This document shows, one piece after another, positions 12,287 through 24,771 of a stretch of DNA of 64,000 nucleotides. The notes below the pieces were generated by a model that saw only the letters and a list, made by a program, of their open reading frames with translations, did not search any database and was not told where the DNA came from. Numbering within the stretch: position 1 is the first letter of the stretch; each line of letters begins with the position of its first letter. The stretch comes from Neckera pumila. Its lineage: Eukaryota > Streptophyta > Bryopsida > Hypnales > Neckeraceae. Made by a program: the position numbers and the translations under genes. The stretch spans positions 29,264,108 through 29,328,107 of the forward strand of contig OZ018408.1 of NCBI GenBank assembly GCA_963969595.1. The letters run 5' to 3'.

Positions 12287-12512
12287 GTTGTTTTGAAGAC
12301 CAATGGCAAGGGGAAGGTAATTCAATTTTTTTTGAAAAAATCGACAGCCTAGGTTCAAAGCCATCGTTTTCCAAAAAAACATAATCAACAGCTGAAAGTT
12401 TTGATAGAGGGGTTCCATTTTTCGTTGTAGATCAATCAACATCAGCTGGTTTTTGATGAGCAAGGTGAGTATAGATGTACAAGGTTGTTTGCATTATTTT
12501 GGTACATTGTAC

Positions 12513-12746
12513 CATTAGAGGAGATTTAAAGGCAAGTGTGGGTCATTTCAAGCTTATTCCTTGCATGTTTCCCTATTTCTGAACAAAAAAAGATTCCAAA
12601 AAAAAAATGATAACAATTATTAAAAAATGAAAAAAATTGACATCGCACTCTCTCAACCACATCAGATTACTAGTGTGGCAAGTTTCCATAGTCCGGGAAC
12701 TTAAGACAACTCAAAGGCCTCCCTTGCTTTCAACTCTCTTCTAAAG
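12513..12746. mobile_element. CATTAGA-type MITE, copy B (diverged)
   Basis: Starts CATTAGAGGAGATTTAAAGG, ends ACTCTCTTCTAAAG, with decayed 'ggtcatttcaagcttattcc' and 'tagtccgggaactt' blocks in the family order. It is shorter (234 bp) and the most diverged of the eight copies. Confidence 0.55.
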
Positions 12747-13637
12747 CGGAATGTTTGAAACTTCTTCAATGAAAAGGATTTATTAGGAAAATCTTATTGA
12801 ACTACCATAAATAGTATGATTTTTGAGTCGCTATAGGTCATAAACTTTGAAAATCGTGCTCTTTCTGCACAATATATGATAAAAATTTCATAGTTTATTA
12901 TCAAGAGTTTATTATCAATTTGGATTGGGCCTCTTTCATTTCGAAATTTGACAAAAATTAAGAAAAATTTATATGCATGCTTGTATTATGTTGTTGAAAA
13001 GTTTATAATGACTAGTTTCATATTTGAATTTGCTACAATGGAAACAAAATTGTCTAGAACTTTGGAACTCTTTGTACAAGGTAGTGATTTAAAAAATCCT
13101 ACTACAAATCCTACTACAAAGTGCACTATTGTATGCACATCAAATTCAACAATGATATAGTAGAACTTCTAATAAAATACACTCTCTAAAGTAATATTGA
13201 TTACCACTTCCAACCTTGGCCCCATACAAATGTCATAAATGCAAATGACCCTCTCTTATTGAAATAACCTCTCTAATATAATGTGCTAAACCAATCCAAC
13301 CCTATTCCTTATTAGAAGTTCTACAATACCATAACACCATCAAGTACACCTCCACTTTGTTTTGGTTAGAATTTATAAATATACTTATGTATTTCTAAAA
13401 AATACATTATTCTATAAATAAATATTAAAAACTACATTTTCCTTAGAATAGTCTAAAGGATTAATAAAAGAATTGCTAATGTATCTATATAGAATCTTGT
13501 ATAGATATAGAAATAAGAATATCCAAGTTCAGTGATCTCAAACAATTCACTAAATTGCAAAAGAATATGATTTGTTACCTTTGGTAGAGTAAAGAATGTC
13601 AATCTAAGAAGAGCACATTCAACTTCAAAAAGGTCTA
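12747..13637. other. intergenic, AT-rich
   Basis: No gene, RNA or recognisable repeat boundary seen. A 70-codon plus-strand frame near 12948 has biased AT-rich composition and no family resemblance. Confidence 0.4.
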
Positions 13638-13931
13638 CATTAGAGGAGATCTGAGCCTCTGGAAGACCGTTTCAGGGTTGTTCCCAATGCTGGGAATAGC
13701 GTACTGCTATCAGACAAAAAAAATAATTAAAAAAAAAAAAAAAAAAAAAAAAAGTTGTTAAAATGTTAAAAAAATACTATTTTTTTTTAATAACACAAAA
13801 AAATAAAAAGATCTAACACGGCAATTGCTTGGCCATGTCAGCTTGGCCATTTGGTAGTGTCCCAGTATTCTTGCAAAGTTCCCACAGTCCAGGAACTTGC
13901 AGTCTCTTAGAAGCCCAAATCTCCTCTAATG
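13638..13931. mobile_element. CATTAGA-type MITE, copy C, with a long poly(A) tract
   Basis: Ends CATTAGAGGAGATCTGAGCC and CCCAAATCTCCTCTAATG are inverted repeats of each other; length 294 bp. A GACCGTTTCAGGGTTGTTCCC block lies by the left end and a CCACAGTCCAGGAACTTGC block by the right. The centre holds a run of more than 25 A. Confidence 0.75.
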
Positions 13932-16369
13932 TGGGTATACATCACTAATTTGACATAGAGAAGCAAAACAAGAAAACTCATAGCTCTTTTACGACATTTT
14001 TCTATCATCATTCTTCAAAAGGGCATCATTCCTCAAAGAAGTACAATTTTTGGAGGCCATCCAACCGTATTTGATTGATTATGGCCAAAAAAAATCTAAA
14101 TCTCTTGCAAATTTTCTTTTCTTCTCAACCCACATGAACTACATAAATTGCACAAGATCCATGTAGCACCAAGGTCCATGCTAGTCACATTATTTGCTTT
14201 CTCAACATACTTGGATGTACAATCAAGTCCAACTCATTTACAAATTTTTCATTCAGTGTTCACTAAAATGTTCAATAACTTTAGGAACCTCTAGTCTGTT
14301 AAAAAATGAACCGATTTTGAAACCGCAGATTGCGTTGGAATCACAATGAAGTGCACTTCAACTTCATAACGATTGAAAAATGAATAATTGAAAATCATAC
14401 AACAATTTGGATTCCTTTTATACGCTATCTACCATTTCATAGCTCAATTCTTTGGAAGATAGTCAAAAAAATTTTGCATTTGGATGAAGAAGAATAAAGA
14501 AATCTGATATAAGCAATTCAAGTGATATAAAATTAAGTATCTCTAAAGCAATTGTGAAGGTTCATTTCTTACATGTACCATTGAATACAAGTTGGAATTT
14601 TCACAAATGTTGGCAACACTAGATAGTGCAGAGTGTATAGAAAACATCAAACTCTTTGTATGCTTTTCAAATACATATGTGTGTTTGTAACAATGATAAA
14701 ATAGACTTCAGTGCGAATCCAACGCAAGTCGAAATTCCATTCATTTTTGAGCGCACACAGGCCTCCCAAAGTTCTCCTAATCTCAGGAGGATCCAAAAAT
14801 TCGTAATTCAGCTGGACCTGACTGTACTTTATCTATTTCATGCATGTAGCTCTTGAAATCATTTGCAATCCACCCAAACCAATGGATGCCAGAACTCTCG
14901 GGGTTAATTTGCAGCTGCAAGACAAGACAAAGAGTTCGTTGGTTAGAATCCCATAACTGATCCAGATAGAATATTAATAGGCGTCAATGACTCCACAATA
15001 AACCACATGAATCCAGGCGACCAAAATCAGAAAGCATAGCCATAACAAGCGGTCACCATTAAATGGCAATGCATCTGCAGAATGTCTCATATTGCAAATA
15101 AGAACTGCTACCAAGGCCATGAACAAGAACTGAGCCAAACAAATCTCCGCTACAGAGCAAAGCCATCCACAAACCATCTTTCTAGCACACGAGATCAGAG
15201 ATTGGAAACAGAAACACGAGTAAGATTCAATACATAACCTCAAATCAATATGCTCGTGACATCAAGCAGTCAGCTTCTAACAATGAAAACCGGTGAGCTT
15301 ACTCGTCTACTTACACCACCAAATACACCACCGAAGAAGAATGGCCTTGGCCTCAATTCATCAATGGCATTACCACGACTCAGAGAAAAGTGAGAGCAAA
15401 GCAATCAACACAAACCTTCAATACAATTCACTGCACTATAACATATTAGTACTGATTCCCTGAAAAATCAATTTACGTGCGCCACTGCATTCCGGAGGAT
15501 GTCACATGGTGAAATACATCTTTGAGCTCCACCTAAAGAGGATCTACCAGAAAATACAAAGATTCCCAGACCAAAAAAAGGTGACGTTTGACGCTCCTGG
15601 TTCCTTGAGCTACTTCCAAGACTTGAGTGCTAATCAGTACATTGACAGCAGTCAGAAAACAAGAAAAGCTTGTGCCAAACTGAAACACTAATTTTACACT
15701 AACCCTGCGTACTAAGGGTGGAGATAACCAATAAAACACAGGATAGAAGCCACACCTGGCAGAGAATATTCACGCACGCATACAAAATGATGAAAACACA
15801 TCTTGACTGTTGACCTAACGAACAAAGAACCGTGTAGAACATGTCCACGAAGAATATAGGAAACCTCAGCCGGGAACACATATCAATGCACTCGCGTCAG
15901 CTGAAACCTAAAGCAAACACACAAAACAAAATGGGAGAGAGGTACTTGATGTTGATGGTGGTGCTGTTGTTGCTGTAACTGCCACTAGTAGTGGTGTTGT
16001 ATCTGGAAACATTGAACGACGAAGTAGCTGTGCGAGCTGTCTACGTGGGAGCAGGCCCGGCCCTACAAGTGACAATGACGGCCTCCACTCTTCTGCTTCA
16101 TTATGCACTATTCTAAACCTTGTGAGCGTCGTCACTTGCAGGAAGCAATTTCAAACAATCGCCAACCTCAATTCCAACCGCACACCCCTCAACCCTAAAT
16201 TTGGGGTCCCGCATACTAATTCTGAAAATCTTGGACCTCTGAAGAGTAGACGATGACCACGCGACAGCACATGATCCTAATGATTCTCACCAACGTCCTT
16301 CATTACGCCAGGAGTCATTGGCAATCCCTCCAACTCATCACGAATAAGATTGAGTTCCTCAGGAAAAGG
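13932..16369. other. intergenic; 14.9-16.37 kb is gene-like in composition but unassigned
   Basis: 13.93-14.86 kb is AT-rich with nothing recognised. From about 14.86 kb base composition becomes like that of transcribed regions and probably includes the 3' untranslated region of the decarboxylase gene that ends at 16370. Minus-strand frames at 15243-14974 (89 codons, hydrophobic) and 16135-15908 (75 codons) resemble no family and have no paired splice sites. I do not call them genes. Confidence 0.4.
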
Positions 16370-18408
16370 TTACCACTTCCCTATCGCCTCCCCCATTTTC
16401 ACACGTTGTCCTTTTCGTAGCAAAAATCTAAACTGCTCTTTCTGCAAACTAGAGTTGGCAGAATCAACATCAGCTACTGGGGCCTCAAAGACCAGCACTA
16501 CAGTGGAACCCAAGTTGAACACTGCGACCTCATCGCCAGCCTTCACACCAACCCCTTCTCCACCGATCCCGTATTTCTGTGTAGTAACAATGAAAGGTGC
16601 CTTCTGACCTAACAAGGGTAAGTTCGTTTTGAGCTCCGGCTCGAGCGCAAGTTCTATAGATCCTACATTTGTTGCACCAACGGCAGCCATAACCATTAGC
16701 CCTTGCGACCACTCCCCTTCCAGCACAACCCTTTCATTCACCACGTAAAGGTTTTTTACAGTCCGAACTGCTCGATCATTGACTGGGAACAATTTCCCTG
16801 CAAAATGACGGCGCAAGCGGATCATCCAATCACTAGGAGAGTGGATGCGATGATAATCACCTGGTCCAAGATAGAGAACACAATAGAACAGACCCTTCAG
16901 GGACCTATCCAACGGACTTGACATACTTGGCCCCTTCAAGATGAGTGGATCCGCTGGTGGGGCTGCCGTCGTCAGTGTCTGACTGCCTTCACCCAACTTT
17001 GTTACTTTTGCACCTGTTAAAAACGCCACCTATCATTTAGGATTCAATATGGAACAAGTTTTACAGAGGCGTCTCATGAGTGTCGCTTTTGCAATGTCTC
17101 ATGGAATGCTAAACAGCAAGGTGCTTAAAACTGAACACAATGCTGCGAGGTGAGATACCTGAAAGCTGGGGAGGAGCACCTAGTAGAGCCGACAAGGAAT
17201 ATGAGAACCCTTTCACCTGTTTCAAAAGTTGATTATGTGAGTACAAGCAGATCCAAGGTCCCAAACTGAAGGCAAAACCGCTGGAAAACATTCGGGTACC
17301 TAGTTCTGGTGGATATTAGAAACTGTCTGGAAACATGATTATACAAACTCTGATAGCGAAAAATGAGTACAAGTGAAGCAAACCAAACATCACCCTAAAC
17401 CCTAAAGTCAAGGTGACGACCTGCTCAATCATATTGCCAGGACTCTTCACTTGTCCACAGCCAATGACAACTCCATCCACGGGACTTATCAGATTGGAAG
17501 GGCCAACTTCAAGCGGCCGTGCACCGTCTTTCAGCTTCCGCGTGAAAAATGCACGCAGTGACGGGTACTCCTCTATTGGCCTCGATGCTTCGTCCAGGTT
17601 CGAGTGAAATGCTCTAGCCCACCCCGAGTACACATATGATCGTAACCAGAGTGGCAACTCAACTCCTGTGATCTCCCCCCATCTCCTTGAAATGAAACGA
17701 AGTGGCAACACCTGCACCGCACAAAACCCTCACCATTGAAATTCAGATAGAAATTATATCGTTCGCAGGAGCCTCACCACGATTCAAATAATCACTGATA
17801 AATGGAGATCCAAAACTCACCACCCTAAACCCTTAAAAGCCAGGTCCCAATACAATCACCACATGCATGCAGGAAATACCCAATACTCAATTGCACCACC
17901 GCATAAAACTCTCACCATTGACATTTTGATAGAAACCATGTCGTTCGCAGGAGTCTCACCACGAATCAAATAATACAAATTGAGATACAAATTGACCACC
18001 TGAAACCCTAAAAATTAGATTCCAGTTGAATCAGTCAGGGGATACCGAATCCCTCACCTGCAAGAATGTGGCTTTCCAGTCCCCTGAAAATTGAATCTCA
18101 GCGCCGTGCGCGCGCTGCTGTTGGAGCTTGGAGTCGTCGTACAGTCGTCGCGCGTGGAGAGTGGCGAGCATCAGTAAGGTGGCGAGGGTGGCCCCGGGGA
18201 GAAAATGCGCAGTCCGAGGCCCACGGGAGGAGGAAGCATCGGGGTGCGGGACAGAAGAAGGTTGAGCTTGCGTGGAGAGGGATCGGCGAGGACAGGGCCG
18301 GGGGAGAGCGGGGGCAGAAGCTCGCAGGCAATGGAGCAGGCAGTGGCGCAGACGGAGAGCACGGAAGAAGGCCATAGGAGCTCGGCCCTTAACGGGATGA
18401 GCTTGCAC
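16370..18408 (-). CDS. PSD1: phosphatidylserine decarboxylase, mitochondrial type I
   Basis: Four exons, 18408-18058, 17711-17421, 17216-17159 and 17013-16370, all with GT-AG introns. Phases close to give 447 aa, close to the ~450 aa of flowering-plant PSD1. The enzyme converts phosphatidylserine to phosphatidylethanolamine. Residues 1-50 are rich in Arg, Ala and Ser with few acids, a mitochondrial presequence. A hydrophobic segment (FLPGATLATLLMLATL) follows, as expected for an inner-membrane anchor. Catalytic features are present: Asp in SPVDG (about residue 196), GDYHRIHSP (His 288 and 291), and the self-cleavage motif LGST at about 401-404, where Ser 403 becomes the pyruvoyl group. A later start at 18375 (MAFFRALRLRH) also leaves a good presequence and cannot be excluded. 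The stop TAA directly follows GKW. Confidence 0.96.
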
Positions 18409-18440
18409 TGCATAAGCTTCAATTCAATCTAGCAATTCGA

Positions 18441-18535
18441 GAGGGAATTCAGGAGACTCATAAGAGCTACTCACAAGGGCTCATCACACACTCGCTCATT
18501 CACAAGAGCTACTCACAAGAGCTTCATCTGGCTAC
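18441..18535. repeat. short imperfect repeats in the PSD1 leader region
   Basis: AAGAGCTACTCACAAG-like units recur about four times just upstream of the PSD1 start codon, probably within its 5' untranslated region. No function can be read from them. Confidence 0.5.
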
Positions 18536-18610
18536 CAGGAGAGGAGAGGAGAGGAGGCTGGGATTGCAATGCGGCAGCAGAGACGGGGCCGGACAATTAC
18601 AATTACGTAG

Positions 18611-18630
18611 TAAGGGTTTAGGGTTTAGGG
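18611..18630. promoter_or_regulatory. telo-box-like motif upstream of PSD1
   Basis: Two and a half units of the plant telomere repeat TTTAGGG lie about 200 bp upstream of the PSD1 ATG. On the gene's strand they read as AAACCCTAAACCC. Such telo-boxes are common near the 5' ends of plant housekeeping genes. A regulatory role here is inferred from position only. Confidence 0.5.
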
Positions 18631-19676
18631 ATTACGATTGAGCATGTGATGAGACAAAGACGAGCTTGTCTGATGGATTCATCAGTAGAGCCGCAAGCTT
18701 ACAACACACAAGTGACACACATTCAATGTAGACCATATAACTTCGATCGGCGCGCGAGCCCACGCCGCTTCGCTTGCGCCGCAGAGCTTCACCGACATCA
18801 TAAAAACCCGGTTGCATTTTGGATGGAAAAGCCGAAGGAAATTGGTAGGGCCGGAAATCAACCGGTGCCCCCAAAATTTGAAGGATATTTTACTTTGCCT
18901 CCTTTCAACACTTAGTGGATTTCAGCCCTGCTATGGCATAATATTCACTGGCTAATATCCAAACAAGGCGATGATCATACCTACTAGGTATCAGCCTTGT
19001 AGGACAGAGTATCAAACTAAGGGGAAATAACTTAGGCGATTTTAAGGAATTTGGATAATAGGTAAAATGCATACTAGCTAGAAATGCTTTTATAATTCTA
19101 TGGCTTTTATATGTGACTTTTGTAATGCATTCAATTTGACGTGTTGTAACAATTTGTTCAAGTTCTTGCAAAAATCCTGTATAGAATCTCAACTTAAACC
19201 CCTAGCCCCTTGAAAACCAAACTAAGAGGCCAAAGGCTACACATACAATATTCCTCATTGATTTTGGTGATATGAAGATGGCCTCAACTGAATTATAATT
19301 TTCAAAATACGACAAGTTAAATTGGTTGTTTTCAAATAATGAATCCTTTTTCTTTCATGGTTTAGATAAGGTTTGTTGCGTGCAATTGTGTCCCACGGTC
19401 TATAGGCATTTATCCTCTAAGTATCTTATTTATATATCAATCTTGAGTGGTACTTTATAGGGGCACTAGTGCACTTGAGGATCCATTTGAAGAAGGTGAA
19501 AACTTTGATCCCTAATCTCTTTTTATTTCATACAAACTTTTCATTACTATTCTCAACTCTATTTTGGATGAGCTGGGAGGATCCTTGGACTTCAGTGATA
19601 AAGGGCTATATCAAGTTAAATTCCTGATGCAATATTAATTAGCACTTTTAGTTTGGAATTGTTTTTTTTTTCATTA
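18631..19676. other. intergenic, no gene recognised
   Basis: 18.63-18.9 kb is moderately GC-rich and may be PSD1 promoter. Frames of 80-95 codons on either strand have no family resemblance. Beyond 18.9 kb the DNA is AT-rich and featureless. Confidence 0.4.
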
Positions 19677-20393
19677 CACTAGCGTTTGGCGCTTGCTATG
19701 CTATGCATTCATCATTAGAATTTAATTAGAATTTTTATGTATCAGATAAAATGCGAAACAAAAATTTCAATAAATCTTCGAAAAAAAATTACAAAAATCT
19801 TTGTATAATTTTGTTTATAAGTAAGCATATATTAAAATGTACAATAGAAATTTATTGAATGATGAATAAAATATATGCAATGGTGAATACTATAAAAGAT
19901 ACACATTTATTGTAATGCATTCAAAAGTTGACTCAATTGTTATGAAGAATGGCAACCCAAAAACTTGGTGAATTGAAAAGAAAAACTTGTAAATTTCAAA
20001 AACTTCATGAACAACTTAATTGTTGTGAAATCCAAAATCGCTTCAATTGAATAAATTTCTCAAATCATTTGGTAGTAGCAATAGAATTTTGAAATCATAA
20101 AAGTTGTAAAAGTGATATTATAGAGGTGATTGCAAACTACTATCTATTTCTATAATATAACATTGTGTGAAAATATTATTTTTATGTATGCATGATTGAT
20201 AATATTTTTACAAATTATTAAAATTAATTATTTCAAAGACTTATTGAAATCATTATCATGCATTCTATTCAAATATATCAAAATTTTACTAATATGTGAT
20301 ACAAGGAATGCGTAGCATAGCAAGCATGAGCCCCTATTAATGGTAGCATTTGTGATATTACAGAGGGAGTTATGATTTTAGTAGTATGATGAG
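19677..20393 (+). mobile_element. ~0.72 kb element, inverted-pair copy 1
   Basis: Runs from ACTAGCGTTTGGCGC to GATTTTAGTAGTATGA. It is nearly identical to the reverse complement of 24050-24771; the differences I could count are scattered single bases and a few short indels. Just inside the left end is GCTTGCTATGCTATGCATTC, and near 20312 its inverted form GAATGCGTAGCATAGCAAGC. The block GATATTAYAGAGG occurs twice (near 20115 and 20355). The element is AT-rich with no coding frame. Confidence 0.8.
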
Positions 20394-20512
20394 GAGTACA
20401 TTTTAGACAATTTTAGGAAGTGTGCAATTTTAGGTGTAGTTACCTTAGTTGGTCTGTTTTGATGTTCTCCTAGATGTTCACTTGTACCTAGACTTTGTAG
20501 ATGTAAAATAGA

Positions 20513-20804
20513 CATTAGAGGAGTTTCAGACCTTCTAAGAGACTGCGAGTTCTTGGATTGTGGGAACTCTGCAAGAATGCTGGGACGCTGCCAAATGGCC
20601 AGGCTGACGTGGCCAAGCGATTGCCACATCATTTTTGAAAAAATAAAAAAATAATAAATTGGTTAAAATGACACTTTGGTAAAAAAAAAATTCTTTTTTT
20701 GAAAAAAACAAAACTTGACACGTCTGTACCATCATTCCCTGAATCTGGGCAGACTAGGGAACGGGCCTGAAATAGTCTTCCAAGGCCCCTAAAACTCCTC
20801 TATT
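20513..20804. mobile_element. CATTAGA-type MITE, copy D
   Basis: Left end CATTAGAGGAGTTTCAGACC, right end CCTAAAACTCCTCTATTG. In this copy the 'cgagttcttggattgtgggaact' block is on the left and 'gaacgggcctgaaatag' on the right, so it is reversed compared with copy C. It contains TGACGTGGCCAAGCGATTGCC and a T/A-rich centre. Confidence 0.75.
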
Positions 20805-21386
20805 GGCAATTTAGTCGGTAAGTTGGGCGGAAATGAATAAGCGTAGAATTTTGTTGGTATAGTTATTTATGAGGTTGAATGTTTCATGTGTAAGATTGAG
20901 GTAGATAGAGTTGAAATGTCTATGAAGATATGTGAGGGTTTGTTATTATATGTGCTTTGTAGAAATATGAATACCAAGTTTAAGGCTATCATTTTAGCAT
21001 GCAAGATGTTTTGAAGTCTTGGATATTGTGCAAAGTGTTCTATTTTTCTAATGGATTTTTGGATTCAATGAATGACATTTAAAAAGGATAGATATTTATA
21101 TTTTATTATAACATTCAAAGAGCTTATTATATTCAATGAGGATATAAAGAAAAAAAGAGCATTTCAATTTTGTTCTTTAGAGATGAAACTCACAAGGATT
21201 TTAATCCTTGAAGGAACAAAGATTTATGGTTTTCAAATGACCATTTTGATTGATCATTTTGTATAATCTATAATTTAACTCATAATTCTTTAAATATTCC
21301 TAGTTTGAATACAAATAATTGCATATGTTTGTTAAAAAATAATAATTTTTAAAAGATGAAAAACAACTTGTCGGAACTCCCCAATC
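20805..21386. other. intergenic, AT-rich
   Basis: No gene or clear repeat boundary. This lies inside the 5-kb interval bounded by the inverted element pair. Confidence 0.4.
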
Positions 21387-22430
21387 TTAACCCCTAAAGG
21401 ACCAACATGCATTTTTTGGCTATATAGAAATTTCGGGCAGGTATGTGTTTCTAGAGATTCCATATATTTGACCAAAATTTTAATAGAAGGTGGGGACGAG
21501 GAATATCTTTCATATGCACTAAATTTCATGACATTTAGAAATATAAGTCAAAAATTATTGCATGTAATTTGTATTTCAACTTGGGCAATCCGGGTAGACA
21601 AGAAAAAAATCATTTTTCAAAAACAAAAGTCTCAAATTGATTTTCTAGAGTTATTAACGTAGAAAGCTTGAATCATTCCATTTTGATTAATGACTCAAAA
21701 GTTATGAGGATTTTTTGTTTGCGGGTAGTTATGAATTCTATGGCTGGTCAATGGTTTTGTTTCTCTCCTTACCAATGGAGCCCCGTTTCATTTGTTTAAA
21801 AAAAATATTGTTTATTACAGCATTGCAACCATTGGGATTGGCAATTTTCAATTCCATAATTAAATTCTTAGTAATTTAGTATTTTGAATCATTCTCTACT
21901 ACTGTCTATTTTCCTATATGTTGTACAATTCCAAATGATGTGAAATTTTTCAAGCATGTGGCCGACTTGTCTAACAAAAAAATTCAAAGAAGTACCACCA
22001 TTTTGGACATTTTTCATAGAAAGGTGAGCTTGTGAAATGCAACAGCCTTACTTTTTGCAGAGCCAAAAAAATGATTTTGGTGAATTTGGATGCTTATATC
22101 TTGCAATCCACGTAGTGAAAATTTCTGAAATTTTTACCACATGTTCTCAAGACAGCATACTACAAGATCCTATGGTTACATGTGTCAAAAAACATTTTTC
22201 AAAAATTGGATATTTGCACAGCCTTGTTGACTACGCCAACAAAGTGCAACCAAAATAGATTGTTTTTTCCATGAAATCCCAACACCAAAAGATTAAAAAA
22301 ACAAATAAGATAAAAAAAAAAGGCCATCATTAAGGGCGAGCACAAATTCTTATGAGCTACTGAAGAGTACTAAAAATGACAGTTTTTGAGCGTTTTCAGT
22401 GAAAACATAGTTATGAAAGTCTAGAAGTTA
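21387..22430 (+). mobile_element. TTAA-type element, subfamily C copy 1 (no MITE insertions)
   Basis: Starts TTAACCCCTAAAGGACC; the right end is decayed (gaaagtctagaagttaaat). Its interior is collinear with 58694-60182, including ctatatagaaattNcggg, ggcaatccggg, aagcttgaatcattcc and gtgagcttgtgaa blocks. Unlike that copy, it lacks the two inserted MITEs, so it supplies empty-site sequences for both insertions. Non-coding. Confidence 0.65.
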
Positions 22431-23221
22431 AATAAAGATCATGGGACCAAATATTGCTTCCTTAATTGGTTCTTAAATGGTTAAAAGCGGAAGTGTTATG
22501 TTTACTATGGATGAATGGGAATTTGGGTGAACAACTTGAAAGCATCATCCGTCCAAAAGCACTTTTTCATATGGGAAAAATTATTGCACTTGGGTGTGCT
22601 ATAGGAAGTCAACAACAAAGGGTTGTTTAGGCAACTTCAGTTTTCCAATTCCATCCAATCCAAGTCCAGGAATCAGTCTCCAAATCTCCTTATTAAAACA
22701 AGTAGCTACAGTACAAGAGACTTTATCTTCACAGATGGCTCATTTTTTGAGTAAAGTAAGGTAAGAGGTCCATAAAGCAATCATCTAAGTGCTGAAACTG
22801 AATCCTAGGGAGGTAAAACATCTTGAAGTCAGTAAATTTTCCTTGAAAGACAAGACGGTTTCATATTTTTTGGAGCTTTGTGGAATTAGTTATGAAATTT
22901 TGAAGTTGAAATGCCATTGGGCTCTAAAAGCGACCACCTCCTAGAATGTACATCGTTTGTACATTTTGGTTAATTGAAGAAAGCAAAATGTACCTCTATA
23001 TCACGTTCGGTTCAAAATGTCCGAACTATTTTCAAGCCTCCTACCTTATCTATTGAAGTTTCTTCAATGCAGTTTTTGTCAACACAAGGCCTCCTCTCCT
23101 TTTGTCCATAGTCAATACGTTATGTAACTAAAGTGAATCAATATAATTAAAAATGATCATAAATGAGGTCTTAATTTTCTACTAATCGGGCCACATGAGC
23201 AATATGTAAAAATCCAAGAGT
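22431..23221. other. intergenic, no gene recognised
   Basis: Unremarkable AT-rich DNA without a coding segment. Confidence 0.4.
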
Positions 23222-23519
23222 CATTAGAAGAGATTTGAGGCCTTCAAAAGCCCGCGAGTTATCCTGCGTTCCCGTAGCGTTCCCACATTGTGGAACGCAA
23301 GAAAGCTACTAGGCCCATGTGGTCGAGAAAGTGCCACGTCATTTTCAAAAATAAAATTATATATATATATATGAAATGATATTTGGGAGAGGTTTTTGTT
23401 TTTTTTGTTTTTTTTGACAAAAAAAAATTTTGACAGCCTGTATTGGTTGTTTTCAGATCTAGCCAGATTGGGAAACGGGCCTGAAACGGCCTTCCAATGC
23501 CCTCAAATCTCTTCTAATG
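23222..23519. mobile_element. CATTAGA-type MITE, copy E (best preserved)
   Basis: CATTAGAAGAGATTTGAGGC at the left and its inverted form CCTCAAATCTCTTCTAATG at the right; 298 bp. It contains gcgttcccacattgtgg, a 'gccacgtcattttcaaaaat' block, an (AT)n stretch, a T/A centre and aacgggcctgaaacggcctt. Confidence 0.8.
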
Positions 23520-24049
23520 TTTCATTGCTATGGTGAAGAGTATATGGAATTTTAGGACAAGTGTAATAGGGCAATGTTTTTTGGAGGCCGGGTGATTCAT
23601 TGCTCAAAGGCTATTAAATTTCTTTAGGGAATAATGAATTTTTTAGATGGAATACTGGAATTTATTTTTAAGGAATATTTAGTGATGTTTTGAATGGATG
23701 AAATTGCTCAATTGCTACAAAATCAATGTGTGTTTTTATTAATGATTTGTATGTTTCATCCATCTCAATGGATGTAAATGGCTTCACTATTCCACTAGAG
23801 ATAGCTTTCTCTATTGCCTCAAAAGTTAGGAAAAAAAAACCCTTGTGGTCAATACTCAATAAATTTTGGAACTCTTCCAGCTAATTTCTTCTTTCCACAA
23901 AAATGAACCATTATTTTTCCAATGGTCACCAATTGCATCCTCTTAATTACAAAAAGTATTGGTTTATTCCTGCAATATCAATTTTTGACTGGCCAATTTC
24001 TCCAAACTAAAATTATAGCCGACTCAATTGTTAAATTCTTGTAATTATA
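23520..24049. other. intergenic, AT-rich
   Basis: A 63-codon minus-strand frame at 23859-23668 has no family resemblance. Nothing else is supported. Confidence 0.4.
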
Positions 24050-24771
24050 CTACTAAAATCATAACTCCCTCTGTAATATCACAAATGCTACCATTAATAA
24101 TAGGGGCTCATGCTTGCTATGCTACGCATTCCTTGTATCACATATTAGTAAAATTTTGATATATTTGAATAGAATGCATGATAATGATTTCAATAAGTCT
24201 TTGAAATAATTAATTTTAATAATTTGTAAAAATATTATCAATCATGCATACATAAAAATAATATTTTCACACAATGTTATATTATAGAAATAGAATAGTA
24301 GTTTGCAATCACCTCTGTAATATCACTTTTACAACTTTTATGATTTCAAAATTCTATTGCTACTACCAAATGATTTGAGAAATTTATTCAATTGAAGCGA
24401 TTTTGGATTTCACAACAATTAAGTTGTTCATGAAGTTTTTGAAATTTACAAGTTTTTCTTTTCAATTCACCAAGTTTTTGGGTTGCCATTGTTCGTAACA
24501 ATTGAGTCAACTTTTGAATGCATTACAATAAATTTGTATCTTTTACAGTATTCACCATTGCATATATTTTATTCATCATTCAATAAATTTCTATTGTACA
24601 TTTCAATATATGCTTACTTATAAACAAAATTATACAAAGATTTTCGTAAATTTTATTTGAAGATTTATTGAAATTTTTGTTTCACATTTTATCTAATACA
24701 TAAAAATTCTAATTAAATTCTAATGATGAATGCGTAGCATAGCAAGCGCCAACCGCTAGTTGTTCATAAGA
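24050..24771 (-). mobile_element. ~0.72 kb element, inverted-pair copy 2
   Basis: Mirror of 19677-20393. Its left end on the minus strand reads ACTAGCGGTTGGCGCTTGC and its right end GATTTTAGTAGTATAATTAC. Long runs are identical to copy 1, so the two are recent copies or one arose from the other. The flanks outside the shared part differ. Confidence 0.8.
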
